A stretch of DNA of 64,000 nucleotides from DTU036 sp964346475 (lineage in GTDB: Bacteria > Bacillota > Clostridia > Peptostreptococcales > Acidaminobacteraceae): positions 20,837-84,836 of the forward strand of contig CAYFUM010000005.1 of the NCBI GenBank assembly GCA_964346475.1. The letters run 5' to 3'. This document shows, one piece after another, positions 31,980 through 40,145 of the stretch (the first letter of the stretch is position 1; each line of letters starts with the position of its first letter). The notes under the pieces are model-generated. The model did not search any database. It was not told the DNA's origin and saw only the letters and a program-made list of their open reading frames with translations. The translations under genes were made by a program, and so were the position numbers.

Positions 31980-32986
31980 AAAAATTTAAACGCATAGATA
32001 AGGAAAATTATGAGAAGGCCTATCTCAGTCCCTTGGCGGCTAAAAGTGCCTTCTCCCTAGGTAGGCAGTATCTTGAGAGGGAAGATGAGTACAGGACCTG
32101 CTTTGCCAGGGATAGGGATAGGATAATTCATGCCAAAAGTTTTAGAAGGCTAAAGCATAAGACCCAGGTTTTTCTTGCACCAGAGGGTGATCACTACAGA
32201 ACCAGGCTCACCCACACCCTAGAGGTTATGCAGATAGCTCTTAGCATTGCTGAAGTGCTTGGTCTTAATCAGGACCTGACCCAGGCTATTGCCCTGGGTC
32301 ACGATCTAGGCCATACACCCTTTGGACACTGTGGAGAAAGTGTTCTAGATGAGCTCTATCCATCCGGCTTTAGGCATAATGAGCAGAGCCTTAGGGTTGT
32401 GGAAGTCTTGGAACTAAGAGATGGAAGTACCTATAGGGGTTTAAATCTCTGTCATGAGGTTAAAGATGGAATTCTAAATCATAGTGGCGACAATAAAGCT
32501 GTCACCTTAGAGGGACAGCTAATTCACTATGCAGATAGAATTGCCTATCTAAACCATGATTTCGATGATGCAAGAAGGGCAGGTATTCTTAGGGAGGAGG
32601 ATTTGCCTCGGGATATTAGGCTAACCCTAGGAGATCGGGCTTCCCTTAGGATTAGTAACATGGTAGAAGATCTTATTGAATTCTCTTATAAAAATCAAAG
32701 GATTGGCTTTAGTCCAGAAGTAAAGGATGCCACCACTGCCTTAAGAAGTTTTATGTTTGAAAACCTTTACTTGGATTCCCATGCAAAGGAGGAGGAGGCC
32801 AGGGCTAGAAGTTTAATGAAAGAGCTCTATGGCTACTTCGTAGAAAACCCTGATAAGTTACCAATCCACTACCGTCAAGATGACACTGAACTTGGAGTAA
32901 AGGATTATATAGCGGGAATGAGTGATAGGTATGCAGTAGACTGTTTTAAAAGGATATTTGTACCTAGATTTTGGCAAGAGGGGTAA
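31976..32986 (+). CDS. dgt: dGTP triphosphohydrolase-like HD protein
   Basis: The 336-aa protein of the dGTPase family cleaves triphosphate from deoxynucleoside triphosphates. HD-domain metal ligands are visible: 'HTLEVMQIALSIAEVL' (first His) and 'IALGHDLGHTPFGHCGE' (HD plus following His), with a further Asp in 'YADRIAYLNHDFDDA'. 'FRRLKHKTQVF' is the family N-terminal signature. The position between glyQS and dnaG is common in Firmicutes. The ATG overlaps the glyQS stop. Confidence 0.93.
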   Translation: MKKFKRIDKENYEKAYLSPLAAKSAFSLGRQYLEREDEYRTCFARDRDRIIHAKSFRRLKHKTQVFLAPEGDHYRTRLTHTLEVMQIALSIAEVLGLNQDLTQAIALGHDLGHTPFGHCGESVLDELYPSGFRHNEQSLRVVEVLELRDGSTYRGLNLCHEVKDGILNHSGDNKAVTLEGQLIHYADRIAYLNHDFDDARRAGILREEDLPRDIRLTLGDRASLRISNMVEDLIEFSYKNQRIGFSPEVKDATTALRSFMFENLYLDSHAKEEEARARSLMKELYGYFVENPDKLPIHYRQDDTELGVKDYIAGMSDRYAVDCFKRIFVPRFWQEG

Positions 32987-32987
32987 A

Positions 32988-34703
32988 ATGGCAAAGAAAT
33001 ACATAGATGATATAGCTAGAATCCTCTGTGATCAATTGGATATAGTCGATGTTGTCAGCCAAAGAGTAGTCTTGAAGAAGGCTGGTAAAAATTATAAAGG
33101 GCTTTGTCCCTTCCATTCTGAAAGAACCCCCTCCTTTGTGGTCAGCGATGAGAGGCAAAGTTATAAGTGCTTTGGCTGTGGAGAGGGCGGGAACTCTATC
33201 GGCTTTGTTATGGCTACAGAAAACCTAGATTTCCTAACTGCTCTAGAGACTCTAGCTGATAGATATCATATAGATTTAACCCCCTATAAAAATCAAGATT
33301 TTCAAGTGACTTCTAGGCAGGATCTTACCAAGTTCTATGACTTAAATAGAAAAGCCGCCCTTCTTTACTACAATAATCTAAAGGAAAATAAAAAGGCAAG
33401 GAATTATTTGCTAAATAGAGGACTTTCCGAGAAGACTCTGATCCACTACGGCCTGGGCTATGCCAGTGAAAACTGGCAGGACCTCTATAACCAAATAGGC
33501 AGGGGGCTAGATAGTCAATCACTAGAGGAGTCAGGCCTTTTTGGCCAGGGGTCCAGAGGTCCCTATGATAGATTTAGAGACCGAATTATATTTCCAATAA
33601 TTGATTTAAGAAAAAGAGTAATAGGATTTGGTGCTAGGACCATGGATCCTAAGGGTATACCTAAGTACTTGAATACGGCAGATACCCCTGTCTTTTCAAA
33701 GACATATCATCTCTATGGACTAAATCACGCCAAGGACCACAGGGGAGAGAAGAGAAGGATAATTCTGGTAGAGGGCTACATGGATGTAATAAGCCTCTAC
33801 GATAAGGGGGTGGGTAACGCTGTAGCTAGCCTAGGTACAGCCTTTACCAGCGAGCAGGCCAGGCTCCTGGAACGCTATTGTAGTGAGCTTGTAATACTCT
33901 ATGACGGCGATGATGCAGGAATTGAGGCCACTAAGCGGGCTTTGGAAATCCTGGATGACTTTTCTATGCAGGTTAGGGTGGTGACCTTGCCCGATAAAAT
34001 GGATCCTGATGATTATATTAGTGAATTTGGAAAGGATAAGTTTCTAGAATATATTCAGGATAACTCCTATGATTCCATTGAATATAGACTTAGAGATTTA
34101 GAAAAAAACCACAAACTAGATACAATACAGGGAAAAAGAGCATATCTTGAAGATGTCGATGAAATATTGGGTAGAATAGATAAGTACAGCCAAAAGGAAT
34201 TATATCTTACCTATATTGGTGATAGGCTTGGCATTGATGTGCAGAGCCTACGCATGGATATGGCCGCCGTTAAAAAAAAGCCGGGACCGATTAGGAGGAG
34301 GGCCTCCTATGAAGAGGCACCGGGCATTTTAATGGCCCTGGTCATTCAAGATAACCAGATAGCAAAAAGAGTTTATAATCATAAATGGTTTTTTCTTCTT
34401 GATGATTCCTGGAGGGAATTAATAGAATTTTTAAATAAAGAGCAAGGCTTAAATATTGATGCAGCTCTGGATATCTTTTCAATAGACCAGCTAGATTATA
34501 TGGATAAATCAAGTAAAAGAGAGCTACATGAAAGTGATTTTGAGTATTGGGAAGACTTCCTTAGATTTCTTCTAGCAGCTCAATTGGATAAGAGGGTGGG
34601 GAGACTTAAAAGTGATCCCCAGGAAGAAGCTTTAGAGGAAATAATGTTACTACAAAAAATGAGAATTGAGATTATGAATAAAGAAGGAAGGGAAAGACGA
34701 TGA
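32988..34703 (+). CDS. dnaG: DNA primase
   Basis: The 571-aa primase makes RNA primers at the fork. It has an N-terminal CHC2 zinc finger, 'CPFHSERTPSFVVSDERQSYKCFGC' (shortened: CPFHSERTPSF...YKCFGC). The TOPRIM catalytic core contains 'ILVEGYMDVISL' and 'LYDGDDAGIEATKRA'. A C-terminal helicase-binding region of moderate length follows. The start ATG 32988 comes one base after the dgt stop with GAGGGG upstream; an earlier in-frame ATG inside dgt lacks a site. It overlaps rpoD by 4 bp, forming the classic macromolecular-synthesis pair. Confidence 0.97.
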   Translation: MAKKYIDDIARILCDQLDIVDVVSQRVVLKKAGKNYKGLCPFHSERTPSFVVSDERQSYKCFGCGEGGNSIGFVMATENLDFLTALETLADRYHIDLTPYKNQDFQVTSRQDLTKFYDLNRKAALLYYNNLKENKKARNYLLNRGLSEKTLIHYGLGYASENWQDLYNQIGRGLDSQSLEESGLFGQGSRGPYDRFRDRIIFPIIDLRKRVIGFGARTMDPKGIPKYLNTADTPVFSKTYHLYGLNHAKDHRGEKRRIILVEGYMDVISLYDKGVGNAVASLGTAFTSEQARLLERYCSELVILYDGDDAGIEATKRALEILDDFSMQVRVVTLPDKMDPDDYISEFGKDKFLEYIQDNSYDSIEYRLRDLEKNHKLDTIQGKRAYLEDVDEILGRIDKYSQKELYLTYIGDRLGIDVQSLRMDMAAVKKKPGPIRRRASYEEAPGILMALVIQDNQIAKRVYNHKWFFLLDDSWRELIEFLNKEQGLNIDAALDIFSIDQLDYMDKSSKRELHESDFEYWEDFLRFLLAAQLDKRVGRLKSDPQEEALEEIMLLQKMRIEIMNKEGRERR

Positions 34704-35800
34704 AAAATATCCTCACAGAGTTAGTAGAACGGGGTAAAGCCGAGGGTAAATTAAGCTACAACGATGTAGTTGACGCTCTGGAAGATGTCGATCTTGGCAA
34801 GGATGATCTTTCCTCTGTTTATGATTACCTATCTAAAAATGGGGTTGAACTAGTTGAAGATGAGCTTGAACTAGAGGATGATGATTTCTCCGATGATAAA
34901 GATGATGATAAAAGTGAAGAGATTAAGATTGCTGAAGAGGAAACCAAGGACTTGGCCAATAAAGGCGTTAGCGTCGATGACCCTGTTCGCATGTACCTAA
35001 AGGAGATAGGTAGGGTAGCCCTTTTAACAGCTGAGGAAGAGGTTGAACTGGCCAAGAGGATGGAGGCCGGGGATGAAAGTGCAAAACAGCAGCTTTGTGA
35101 GGCTAACCTTAGACTGGTAGTTAGTATAGCTAAACGCTATGTGGGTCGAGGGATGCTTTTTCTTGATCTTATTCAAGAAGGCAATCTTGGCTTAATGAAG
35201 GCAGTAGAAAAGTTTGATTATAGAAAGGGCTTTAAATTCTCTACCTATGCCACATGGTGGATTAGACAAGCAATAACCAGAAGCATTGCAGATCAGGCTA
35301 GGACAATTAGAATTCCTGTTCATATGGTAGAGACCATAAATAAGCTAACTAGGATAGAAAGGCAACTTTCCCAGGACCTAGGGAGGGAGCCTACACCTGA
35401 AGAGATTGCAGAAATTATGGATATAACCGCAGAGAAGGTTTTGGAGATCAAAAAAATCAGTCAGGAGCCTGTCTCCCTGGAAAAACCAATTGGAGAGGAA
35501 GAAGACTCAAACCTTGGGGACTTTATTCCAGATTCTGAGGCCCAGGCTCCATCGGATGCAGCAGCCTTCTCCATGCTTAAAGAGGTTCTGATAGAGGTAC
35601 TCCATGACCTAACTCCCAGGGAGCAGGAGGTTCTTAGGCTTCGCTTTGGACTAGAGGACGGTAGACCTAGAACCCTGGAGGAAGTTGGAAAGACCTTCGA
35701 TGTAACCAGGGAGAGAATTAGACAAATTGAAGCCAAGGCCCTAAGAAAACTCAAACATCCTTCTAGGAGTAGACGCCTGGCGGATTATCTAGATCTATGA
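34700..35800 (+). CDS. rpoD: RNA polymerase primary sigma factor
   Basis: The 366-aa sigma-70 factor has an acidic region 1.1 ('ELELEDDDFSDDKDDDKSEE'). Region 1.2 is 'DPVRMYLKEIG', and region 2 includes 'LIQEGNLGLMKAVEKFDYRKG' (shortened: LIQEGNLGL...KFDYRKG) and 'YATWWIRQAI'. Region 3 is 'ARTIRIPVHM', and region 4.2 is 'LEEVGKTFDVTRERIRQIE'. It recognises promoters of the TTGACA/TATAAT kind found throughout this window. The ATG overlaps the dnaG stop; its own stop overlaps trmK. Confidence 0.98.
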   Translation: MKNILTELVERGKAEGKLSYNDVVDALEDVDLGKDDLSSVYDYLSKNGVELVEDELELEDDDFSDDKDDDKSEEIKIAEEETKDLANKGVSVDDPVRMYLKEIGRVALLTAEEEVELAKRMEAGDESAKQQLCEANLRLVVSIAKRYVGRGMLFLDLIQEGNLGLMKAVEKFDYRKGFKFSTYATWWIRQAITRSIADQARTIRIPVHMVETINKLTRIERQLSQDLGREPTPEEIAEIMDITAEKVLEIKKISQEPVSLEKPIGEEEDSNLGDFIPDSEAQAPSDAAAFSMLKEVLIEVLHDLTPREQEVLRLRFGLEDGRPRTLEEVGKTFDVTRERIRQIEAKALRKLKHPSRSRRLADYLDL

Positions 35801-36447
35801 CCCGACTCGAAGCCATTCTCTCCTTATTAGATCCCTGTGAGAGCATAGTAGATATAGGTTCAGATCATGGCTATTTGGCTAGGATGATAGCAGATAAAAA
35901 TTTAGCTAGAAGGATTCATGTCACTGATGTGGCCGAGGGCCCCCTCTCCAGTGCCAAGGAGAATTTAATGGGCTATCCTGTGGAGTATTATCTTATGGAT
36001 GGCCTCAAGGGTTTTACCCTTCCTCTAAATGCTGCTGTTATAGCAGGAATGGGAGGGGAGCTTATAGCTAGGATCGTTGAAGAAAGCCTGGAGATTTTTT
36101 GTGGTCTAGATTATTTTGTTGTTCAGCCTATGCAGCAGCTTTCACACCTGAGAAGGACTCTTTATGAGCTAGGCTTCTATCTTGAGAAGGAGGTCCTAGT
36201 TAGAGAGGAAAAATTCTATGAGATCCTCCTGTATAGGAGGGGCCAGGATGAAGCCTATGATTTTGCATACTCTAAGGGGTTATTCCAAGAGATGGACCTC
36301 TATAGGTCCTATCTTGCAAAAAAAAGAGCTGAACTTGACTATATTTTAGAGGCAACCCATAAGAGGGATAGTATGAAATACGAGAAGACCCTAGAGCTTA
36401 TTGAGAGGCTCAGGAGGGATTGTAGCAGGTATGGCATTGTGCTATAA
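35797..36447 (+). CDS. trmK: tRNA (adenine22-N1)-methyltransferase
   Basis: The 216-aa SAM enzyme methylates A22 of tRNA (TrmK/YqfN family). Motif I is 'SIVDIGSDHGYLA', where the family has DIGSDHAYL. The catalytic-site motif is 'AVIAGMGGELI', and the C-terminal helical part is 'YLAKKRAELDYILEAT'. The rpoD-trmK order is conserved in Firmicutes. Its last 30 bp hold the promoter of rnpB. Confidence 0.93.
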   Translation: MTRLEAILSLLDPCESIVDIGSDHGYLARMIADKNLARRIHVTDVAEGPLSSAKENLMGYPVEYYLMDGLKGFTLPLNAAVIAGMGGELIARIVEESLEIFCGLDYFVVQPMQQLSHLRRTLYELGFYLEKEVLVREEKFYEILLYRRGQDEAYDFAYSKGLFQEMDLYRSYLAKKRAELDYILEATHKRDSMKYEKTLELIERLRRDCSRYGIVL

Positions 36448-36448
36448 T
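36420..36448 (+). promoter_or_regulatory. rnpB promoter
   Basis: TTGTAG (36420-36425), a 17-bp spacer and TATAAT (36443-36448), overlapping the end of trmK. The start would be at about 36454, which matches the first paired base of RNase P RNA. Confidence 0.75.
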
Positions 36449-36452
36449 TAAT

Positions 36453-36759
36453 TTACCAGATTGCACAATCGCGTACCCTGGGTATGAGGAAAGTCCGAGC
36501 ACCGAAAAATGACGCTGGATAACGTCCAGTGGAGGCGACTCTAAGGCAAGTGCAACAGAAATATACCGCCTTTTATAGGTAAGGATGGAAAGGTGAGGTA
36601 AGAGCTCACCAGCATGGCAGCGATGCCATGGCTATGTAAACCCCGTCAGGTGCAAGACCAAATTAGGCTAAGGCCATGGTAGGTCGCATGATTGTACTGG
36701 CAACTTTACAACAAGATAGATGATTGTGTTAAACAGAACTCGGCTTATAGATCTGGTAA
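36453..36759 (+). ncRNA. rnpB: RNase P RNA, class A
   Basis: The catalytic RNA of RNase P trims tRNA 5' leaders. Its ends pair perfectly: TTACCAGAT (36453-36461) with ATCTGGTAA (36751-36759), forming helix P1. Universal core elements are present in order: GAGGAAAGTCCG (36486-36497), ACAGAAATATACCGCC (36555-36570), the GGTGAGGTAAGAGCTCACC hairpin (about 36592-36609), and ACAGAACTCGGCTTAT (36733-36748). The AGAG-type hairpin and overall layout suggest class A and not the Bacillus class B; this is usual in clostridia. A strong terminator follows. Confidence 0.96.
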
Positions 36760-36780
36760 ACCCCATTTGGGGTTTTTTTA
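36758..36780 (+). terminator. rnpB terminator
   Basis: AACCCC, loop ATT, TGGGGTT and a run of seven T. The stem begins at the last base pair of P1, so termination should leave a 3' end close to the mature RNase P RNA. Confidence 0.92.
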
Positions 36781-36856
36781 TTTTCCATTATGGTCTCTCC
36801 TCTTTACAAGCTAGGAAAAAAGCCAGCTTAAATATAAGATGGACATAGGAGGTCCC

Positions 36857-37828
36857 ATGGATAGGTCTTGGATAAAACTACTGGAGATACACGCACCAGA
36901 AATTTTTGGAAGGGTTGAAAATTCCTTTAACAGGCTTTTAAAGATGGACTTTGAGGAGATAATGTTTAACGGTTGGAATCAGGTCTATTTGGAGGACGGC
37001 CAGGGAATTCGAAGGCTGGAGGATGTTTTTTCTAGTCCCTTGGAGTATGAAAAGGAGGTAGCTCGCTTTTTAGCAAGCCACAATCAAAGGCTTAGTGTGG
37101 ATAGGAGTATTGTCAACTTCTCACTGGATAACCACTACAGAGTCCAGGTCATGCATAGACAAATCAGCGGCAGTGAAACCATTCTTTCTTTTAGGAAAAG
37201 CGGTTTAAATAGGTTTACAGCTGAGGACTTTTATAAAAGTGGCTTTATCACCCCTGAGCAACATACATTACTGGCAGACCTAGTGAGAAGAAGAAAGACA
37301 ATCTTTATCTGTGGTGAAACCAGTTCTGGAAAGACCACACTATTAAATTTTCTACTGGGTGAAATTGAAAGTAAGGAGAGGATTATTGTAATTGAGGACA
37401 CCAGGGAAATACTTGCACCTAGTGACAGAAATGTTGTTTATCTTAGGACTAGTCCAGAAGAGTATCAAAAAGAGGAGATAACAACTGGCGAACTCGTCAA
37501 GGCTTCATTAAGGCTTAGACCCGATAGAATAATCCTGGGAGAAATAAGAAAGGAGGAGGTGGTAGACTTCCTACACGCCATAAATACAGGTCACCAGGGC
37601 AGCCTTTGTACGGGCCATGGTAATAGTCCTATGGACATGATCAATAGGCTAGAAATGCTTTTAATAGAGGCAGGGGTGCCCTACAGGGCGGCCAAGCGCT
37701 ATCTGGGCAGGGGAATCGATATCATATGTTTCTTGGAGGGAAAAGCAAAGAGACAGCTTACCAGTATTTCCCAGGTTTCCTTTGATAGGGAGGAGGTGAA
37801 AGTAGATGAAATCCATGAAGGCCTTTGA
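36857..37828 (+). CDS. CpaF/TadA-type secretion ATPase
   Basis: The 323-aa hexameric ATPase should power assembly of a Flp-type pilus. The N-terminal domain is followed by Walker A 'GETSSGKTTLLNFLLG' (about 156-171), an Asp box 'IIVIEDTREI', Walker B 'RPDRIILGEIRKEEVVDF', and a His box near 'GHQGSLCTGHGNS'. It is shorter than CpaF of proteobacteria (about 450 aa), lacking most of the N-terminal extension. I chose the ATG at 36857 after AGGAGG (36847-36852); the ATG at 36839 precedes that site. It overlaps the next gene by 23 bp and is first in a five-gene tad operon. Confidence 0.9.
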   Translation: MDRSWIKLLEIHAPEIFGRVENSFNRLLKMDFEEIMFNGWNQVYLEDGQGIRRLEDVFSSPLEYEKEVARFLASHNQRLSVDRSIVNFSLDNHYRVQVMHRQISGSETILSFRKSGLNRFTAEDFYKSGFITPEQHTLLADLVRRRKTIFICGETSSGKTTLLNFLLGEIESKERIIVIEDTREILAPSDRNVVYLRTSPEEYQKEEITTGELVKASLRLRPDRIILGEIRKEEVVDFLHAINTGHQGSLCTGHGNSPMDMINRLEMLLIEAGVPYRAAKRYLGRGIDIICFLEGKAKRQLTSISQVSFDREEVKVDEIHEGL

Positions 37829-38333
37829 GCTTTCGGTCTTCTATGGCCTTATGGCGATTTTTATTGGACTAAGGATGGAGCTCCTTGTACTTTTACTTAT
37901 TTATTTAATTAATCTTAGAAGACTTGTAATAGAGGAAAAGGGCAAGGAAGACAAGAAGGATTTACTAGAAAAACTATCGGGATTTTCAAACCTCCTTGAG
38001 CAGGGCTATAGTTCAATCTATGCCTATGAGATAATGGGTAGCTTTGATTATCCAGATTTCATGCTGGAGCCCTGGGATGAGAATTTTCGATTGGAGATAT
38101 TTGAAAAACAGTTTCAACTATTTGAAAAGTCGGTCCTGCTAGAAGAAGAGGTGGGGGGCGAAATCTTGGGTGTTAAGCTCCGTGCTAGCATAATGAAGCT
38201 CATGCCCCTTAGTTTACTTTTATTTATCAGGAACCTTTTACCAAGGAGTGGTTCTAGCCTAATGGACAATCTTGTTATAGGGCTTTTCGTATTTAATCAC
38301 TGGTTATCAGAAAAGATTTTGGCGAGACTATGA
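37806..38333 (+). CDS. TadB-like inner-membrane platform protein (short)
   Basis: The 175-aa membrane protein has hydrophobic segments near residues 8-36 and 130-172 around a short acidic cytosolic part. It lies between the secretion ATPase and a second T2SF-like protein, the place of tadB. Typical TadB is 280-320 aa, so this is a reduced version; sequence similarity by eye is weak and the call rests on context. AGGAGGTG precedes the ATG, and it overlaps the next gene by 4 bp. Confidence 0.55.
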   Translation: MKSMKAFELSVFYGLMAIFIGLRMELLVLLLIYLINLRRLVIEEKGKEDKKDLLEKLSGFSNLLEQGYSSIYAYEIMGSFDYPDFMLEPWDENFRLEIFEKQFQLFEKSVLLEEEVGGEILGVKLRASIMKLMPLSLLLFIRNLLPRSGSSLMDNLVIGLFVFNHWLSEKILARL

Positions 38334-39061
38334 TGCCCATTATCTTTCTTATCCTTTGGATCAAAAAGGAACTGGTTCTGAATGTCCTTAGTAATTTTCT
38401 TAAGCAAAGGCTGGTTTTCTTTGAAGGGATTTTATTCTATTTTTCCTATAGCATGGAGGAGAAAATGCAGCTTTTACTACTAGATATATTTCTTTACAAG
38501 GCTTACCAGATTCTAATGGTTATCTTGCTGGTTGGGAGTTTAATTAGTTATATGAATTTAGGCTTTCAGAGCTTCCTATATCTATTATTTATTGGGCTCC
38601 TCCTTATATTTATTTATATAAACTCAGAAATTAGAGAGAATAAAGTAAGACTTGCCATGGATTTAAATCGATTTTTATTTATCTATGAACTATTTCTTAT
38701 CCAAGGTGAAAACCAGTTCAATGCATTAAATAAAGCCCTGGAAGGAAATGAAATCATTCCACCAGCTGAAAGTGTTGAGGACCACCTAGATAGCTTTCAA
38801 AGGCTCTTTAAATTTACAAAATGGCTGATAGTAAAAAGAATTGTAATCCTGATAGAAAAGACTAGACACTTCAGCCAAAGGGATATGAGTATGGATTTTG
38901 CCCAGATATCAGATGAACTCTTTAGGAAGACCTACCACGATAGAAAACTTGAAGCTGAAAAGGTCGAAAACATGATGTTATTTCCCATGATAGGCGATCT
39001 ACTGATAATGATAATATATGTTGTCAGTCCCTTTTTAGGGTCGTTAATAGAAGGAGGATAG
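38330..39061 (+). CDS. TadC-like platform protein
   Basis: The 243-aa protein has a paired hydrophobic region (about 55-95) and a C-terminal membrane segment ending 'FPMIGDLLIMIIYVVSPFLGSL'. The long cytosolic part between them ('FAQISDELFRKTYHDRKLEAEKVENMMLFP', shortened: AQISDEL...EKVENMMLFP) fits the T2SF/TadC pattern. With the upstream TadB-like protein it would form the membrane platform of a Flp pilus. The start overlaps the previous stop. The binding site of the following flp gene lies in its last codons. Confidence 0.65.
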   Translation: MMPIIFLILWIKKELVLNVLSNFLKQRLVFFEGILFYFSYSMEEKMQLLLLDIFLYKAYQILMVILLVGSLISYMNLGFQSFLYLLFIGLLLIFIYINSEIRENKVRLAMDLNRFLFIYELFLIQGENQFNALNKALEGNEIIPPAESVEDHLDSFQRLFKFTKWLIVKRIVILIEKTRHFSQRDMSMDFAQISDELFRKTYHDRKLEAEKVENMMLFPMIGDLLIMIIYVVSPFLGSLIEGG

Positions 39062-39062
39062 A

Positions 39063-39248
39063 GTGAGGGATTTAAGAGGAAGTGAAAGGGATTTAGAAGC
39101 TGGTTTTGGAACGGTAGAGCTGGTTGTACTTACAGCAATTCTGTTAGGCCTGGCACTATTATTTAAAAGCTTTATAGTTGAATATGCCACAAATCTCCTG
39201 CAGAACATCAGGAGCGTTGAGCTTGATATTATGAATATTGGTCAATAA
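39063..39248 (+). CDS. Flp-type pilin-like small protein, GTG start
   Basis: The 61-aa protein reads 'GFGTVELVVLTAILLGLALLFKSFI' (shortened: GTVELVVLTAILLGLALLFK) after a charged 14-residue leader. This is a class III prepilin pattern: Gly, Glu at position +5, then a single hydrophobic helix. It matches the Flp1-like family of Firmicutes. It should be cleaved by a prepilin peptidase, which is not in this operon. The start is GTG after AGGAGG. Its stop overlaps the start of the next gene. Confidence 0.75.
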   Translation: MRDLRGSERDLEAGFGTVELVVLTAILLGLALLFKSFIVEYATNLLQNIRSVELDIMNIGQ

Positions 39249-39475
39249 TGAAGGGGATATATAAGACAGACAAGTCCCTTTACCTCTATGAATACATTGC
39301 TTATAAAGATATTAGTTGGAAAACTCTACTAAAAAAGAAAAACCTGATTCCTCCTAGATTAAGTTTTCATAGGAAGGGTATACTAGCCCTGTATAATTTA
39401 GATGGCTGTGTAATAGAAGATGAGGACCTGATTTATAAGGGTAGTGTGGTCACTCCTTTGAAGTTATCTAAATAA
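39248..39475 (+). CDS. Small protein of unknown function, last gene of the tad operon
   Basis: The 75-aa protein ('KGIYKTDKSLYLYEYIAYKD...', ending 'SVVTPLKLSK') has no hydrophobic segment long enough for a membrane and no motif I know. It is basic and rich in Tyr and Leu. The ATG shares the final A of the flp stop codon (TAATG), which indicates translational coupling with the pilin. A terminator follows directly. Its constant link to the pilin suggests a role in pilus assembly; this is inference. Confidence 0.55.
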   Translation: MKGIYKTDKSLYLYEYIAYKDISWKTLLKKKNLIPPRLSFHRKGILALYNLDGCVIEDEDLIYKGSVVTPLKLSK

Positions 39476-39510
39476 AAGAGCGGTAATATTTTTATCCTAA
39501 AGCTCTTTTT
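39476..39510 (+). terminator. Terminator of the tad operon
   Basis: AAGAGC (39476-39481) pairs with GCTCTT (39502-39507) across a 20-nt loop and runs into TTTTT. The loop is large, so strength is moderate. The loop contains one arm of another inverted repeat. Confidence 0.55.
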
Positions 39511-39543
39511 ATTGTCTTTTGGGATAAAAATATATGTTATACT
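39489..39543 (+). promoter_or_regulatory. pduL-deoC promoter region with inverted repeat
   Basis: TTTTTATCC (39489-39497) and GGATAAAAA (39522-39530) are perfect 9-bp arms 24 bp apart. The right arm lies between a -35-like TTGTCT (39513-39518) and an extended -10 TGtTATACT (39535-39543). A repressor bound to these arms would control the promoter. No regulator gene is next to it. Confidence 0.45.
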
Positions 39544-39575
39544 TTATATATATGATTAAAAATTAGGAGGTCGCT

Positions 39576-40145
39576 TTGGGATTTAAAGTACCGGTAGGTG
39601 TTTCAAATAGGCATGTGCATTTAAGTAGAGAAGACCTTGATGTCCTGTTTGGAGAGGGCTATGAGCTTACAGTTATGAAAGATCTTAGCCAGCCAGCTCA
39701 ATATGCTGCAGAAGAAAAGGTCGAAGTTGTTGGTGAAAAATCCAGCATGATAGTTAGGATTCTTGGCCCTGTTAGAAGTAGGAGTCAGGTGGAAATTTCA
39801 ATGACTGATAGTTTTAGCCTAGGTGTCCCGGGGGTTCTTAGAGAGTCTGGTGATATAGATGACACCCCTGGTATAGTTTTAAGAGGACCCAAGGGCCAGG
39901 TTAAAATTCAGGAGGGCGTCATTGTTGCGGCCAGGCATATCCATTTTAGCAGTGAGGATGCCAAGAAGTATGGAATAGAGAATAAACAGAAGGTTAGGGT
40001 TAGAGCAGATGGGCCCAGGGCAACTACTTTTGAAGAGGTTATATGCCGGGTAGACCCCAGCTTTGCTTTGGATATGCACATAGATATTGATGAGGCAAAT
40101 GCTGCAGGTATTAAAAATGGTGATTATCTTGAGGTAATAGTCTGA
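39576..40145 (+). CDS. pduL: Phosphate propanoyltransferase (PduL-like), TTG start
   Basis: The 189-aa PduL-family acyltransferase swaps CoA for phosphate on acyl-CoA. Two conserved histidine-rich halves are present: 'VGVSNRHVHLSREDLDVLFG' (residues ~6-25) and 'VIVAARHIHFSSEDAKKYG' (~119-137). No microcompartment encapsulation peptide is seen at the N-terminus, which starts directly with the catalytic fold, so it is likely a free cytosolic enzyme working on acetyl-CoA. The start is TTG 7-8 bp after AGGAGG. It overlaps deoC by one base, which fits acetaldehyde breakdown after deoxyribose cleavage. Confidence 0.9.
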   Translation: MGFKVPVGVSNRHVHLSREDLDVLFGEGYELTVMKDLSQPAQYAAEEKVEVVGEKSSMIVRILGPVRSRSQVEISMTDSFSLGVPGVLRESGDIDDTPGIVLRGPKGQVKIQEGVIVAARHIHFSSEDAKKYGIENKQKVRVRADGPRATTFEEVICRVDPSFALDMHIDIDEANAAGIKNGDYLEVIV

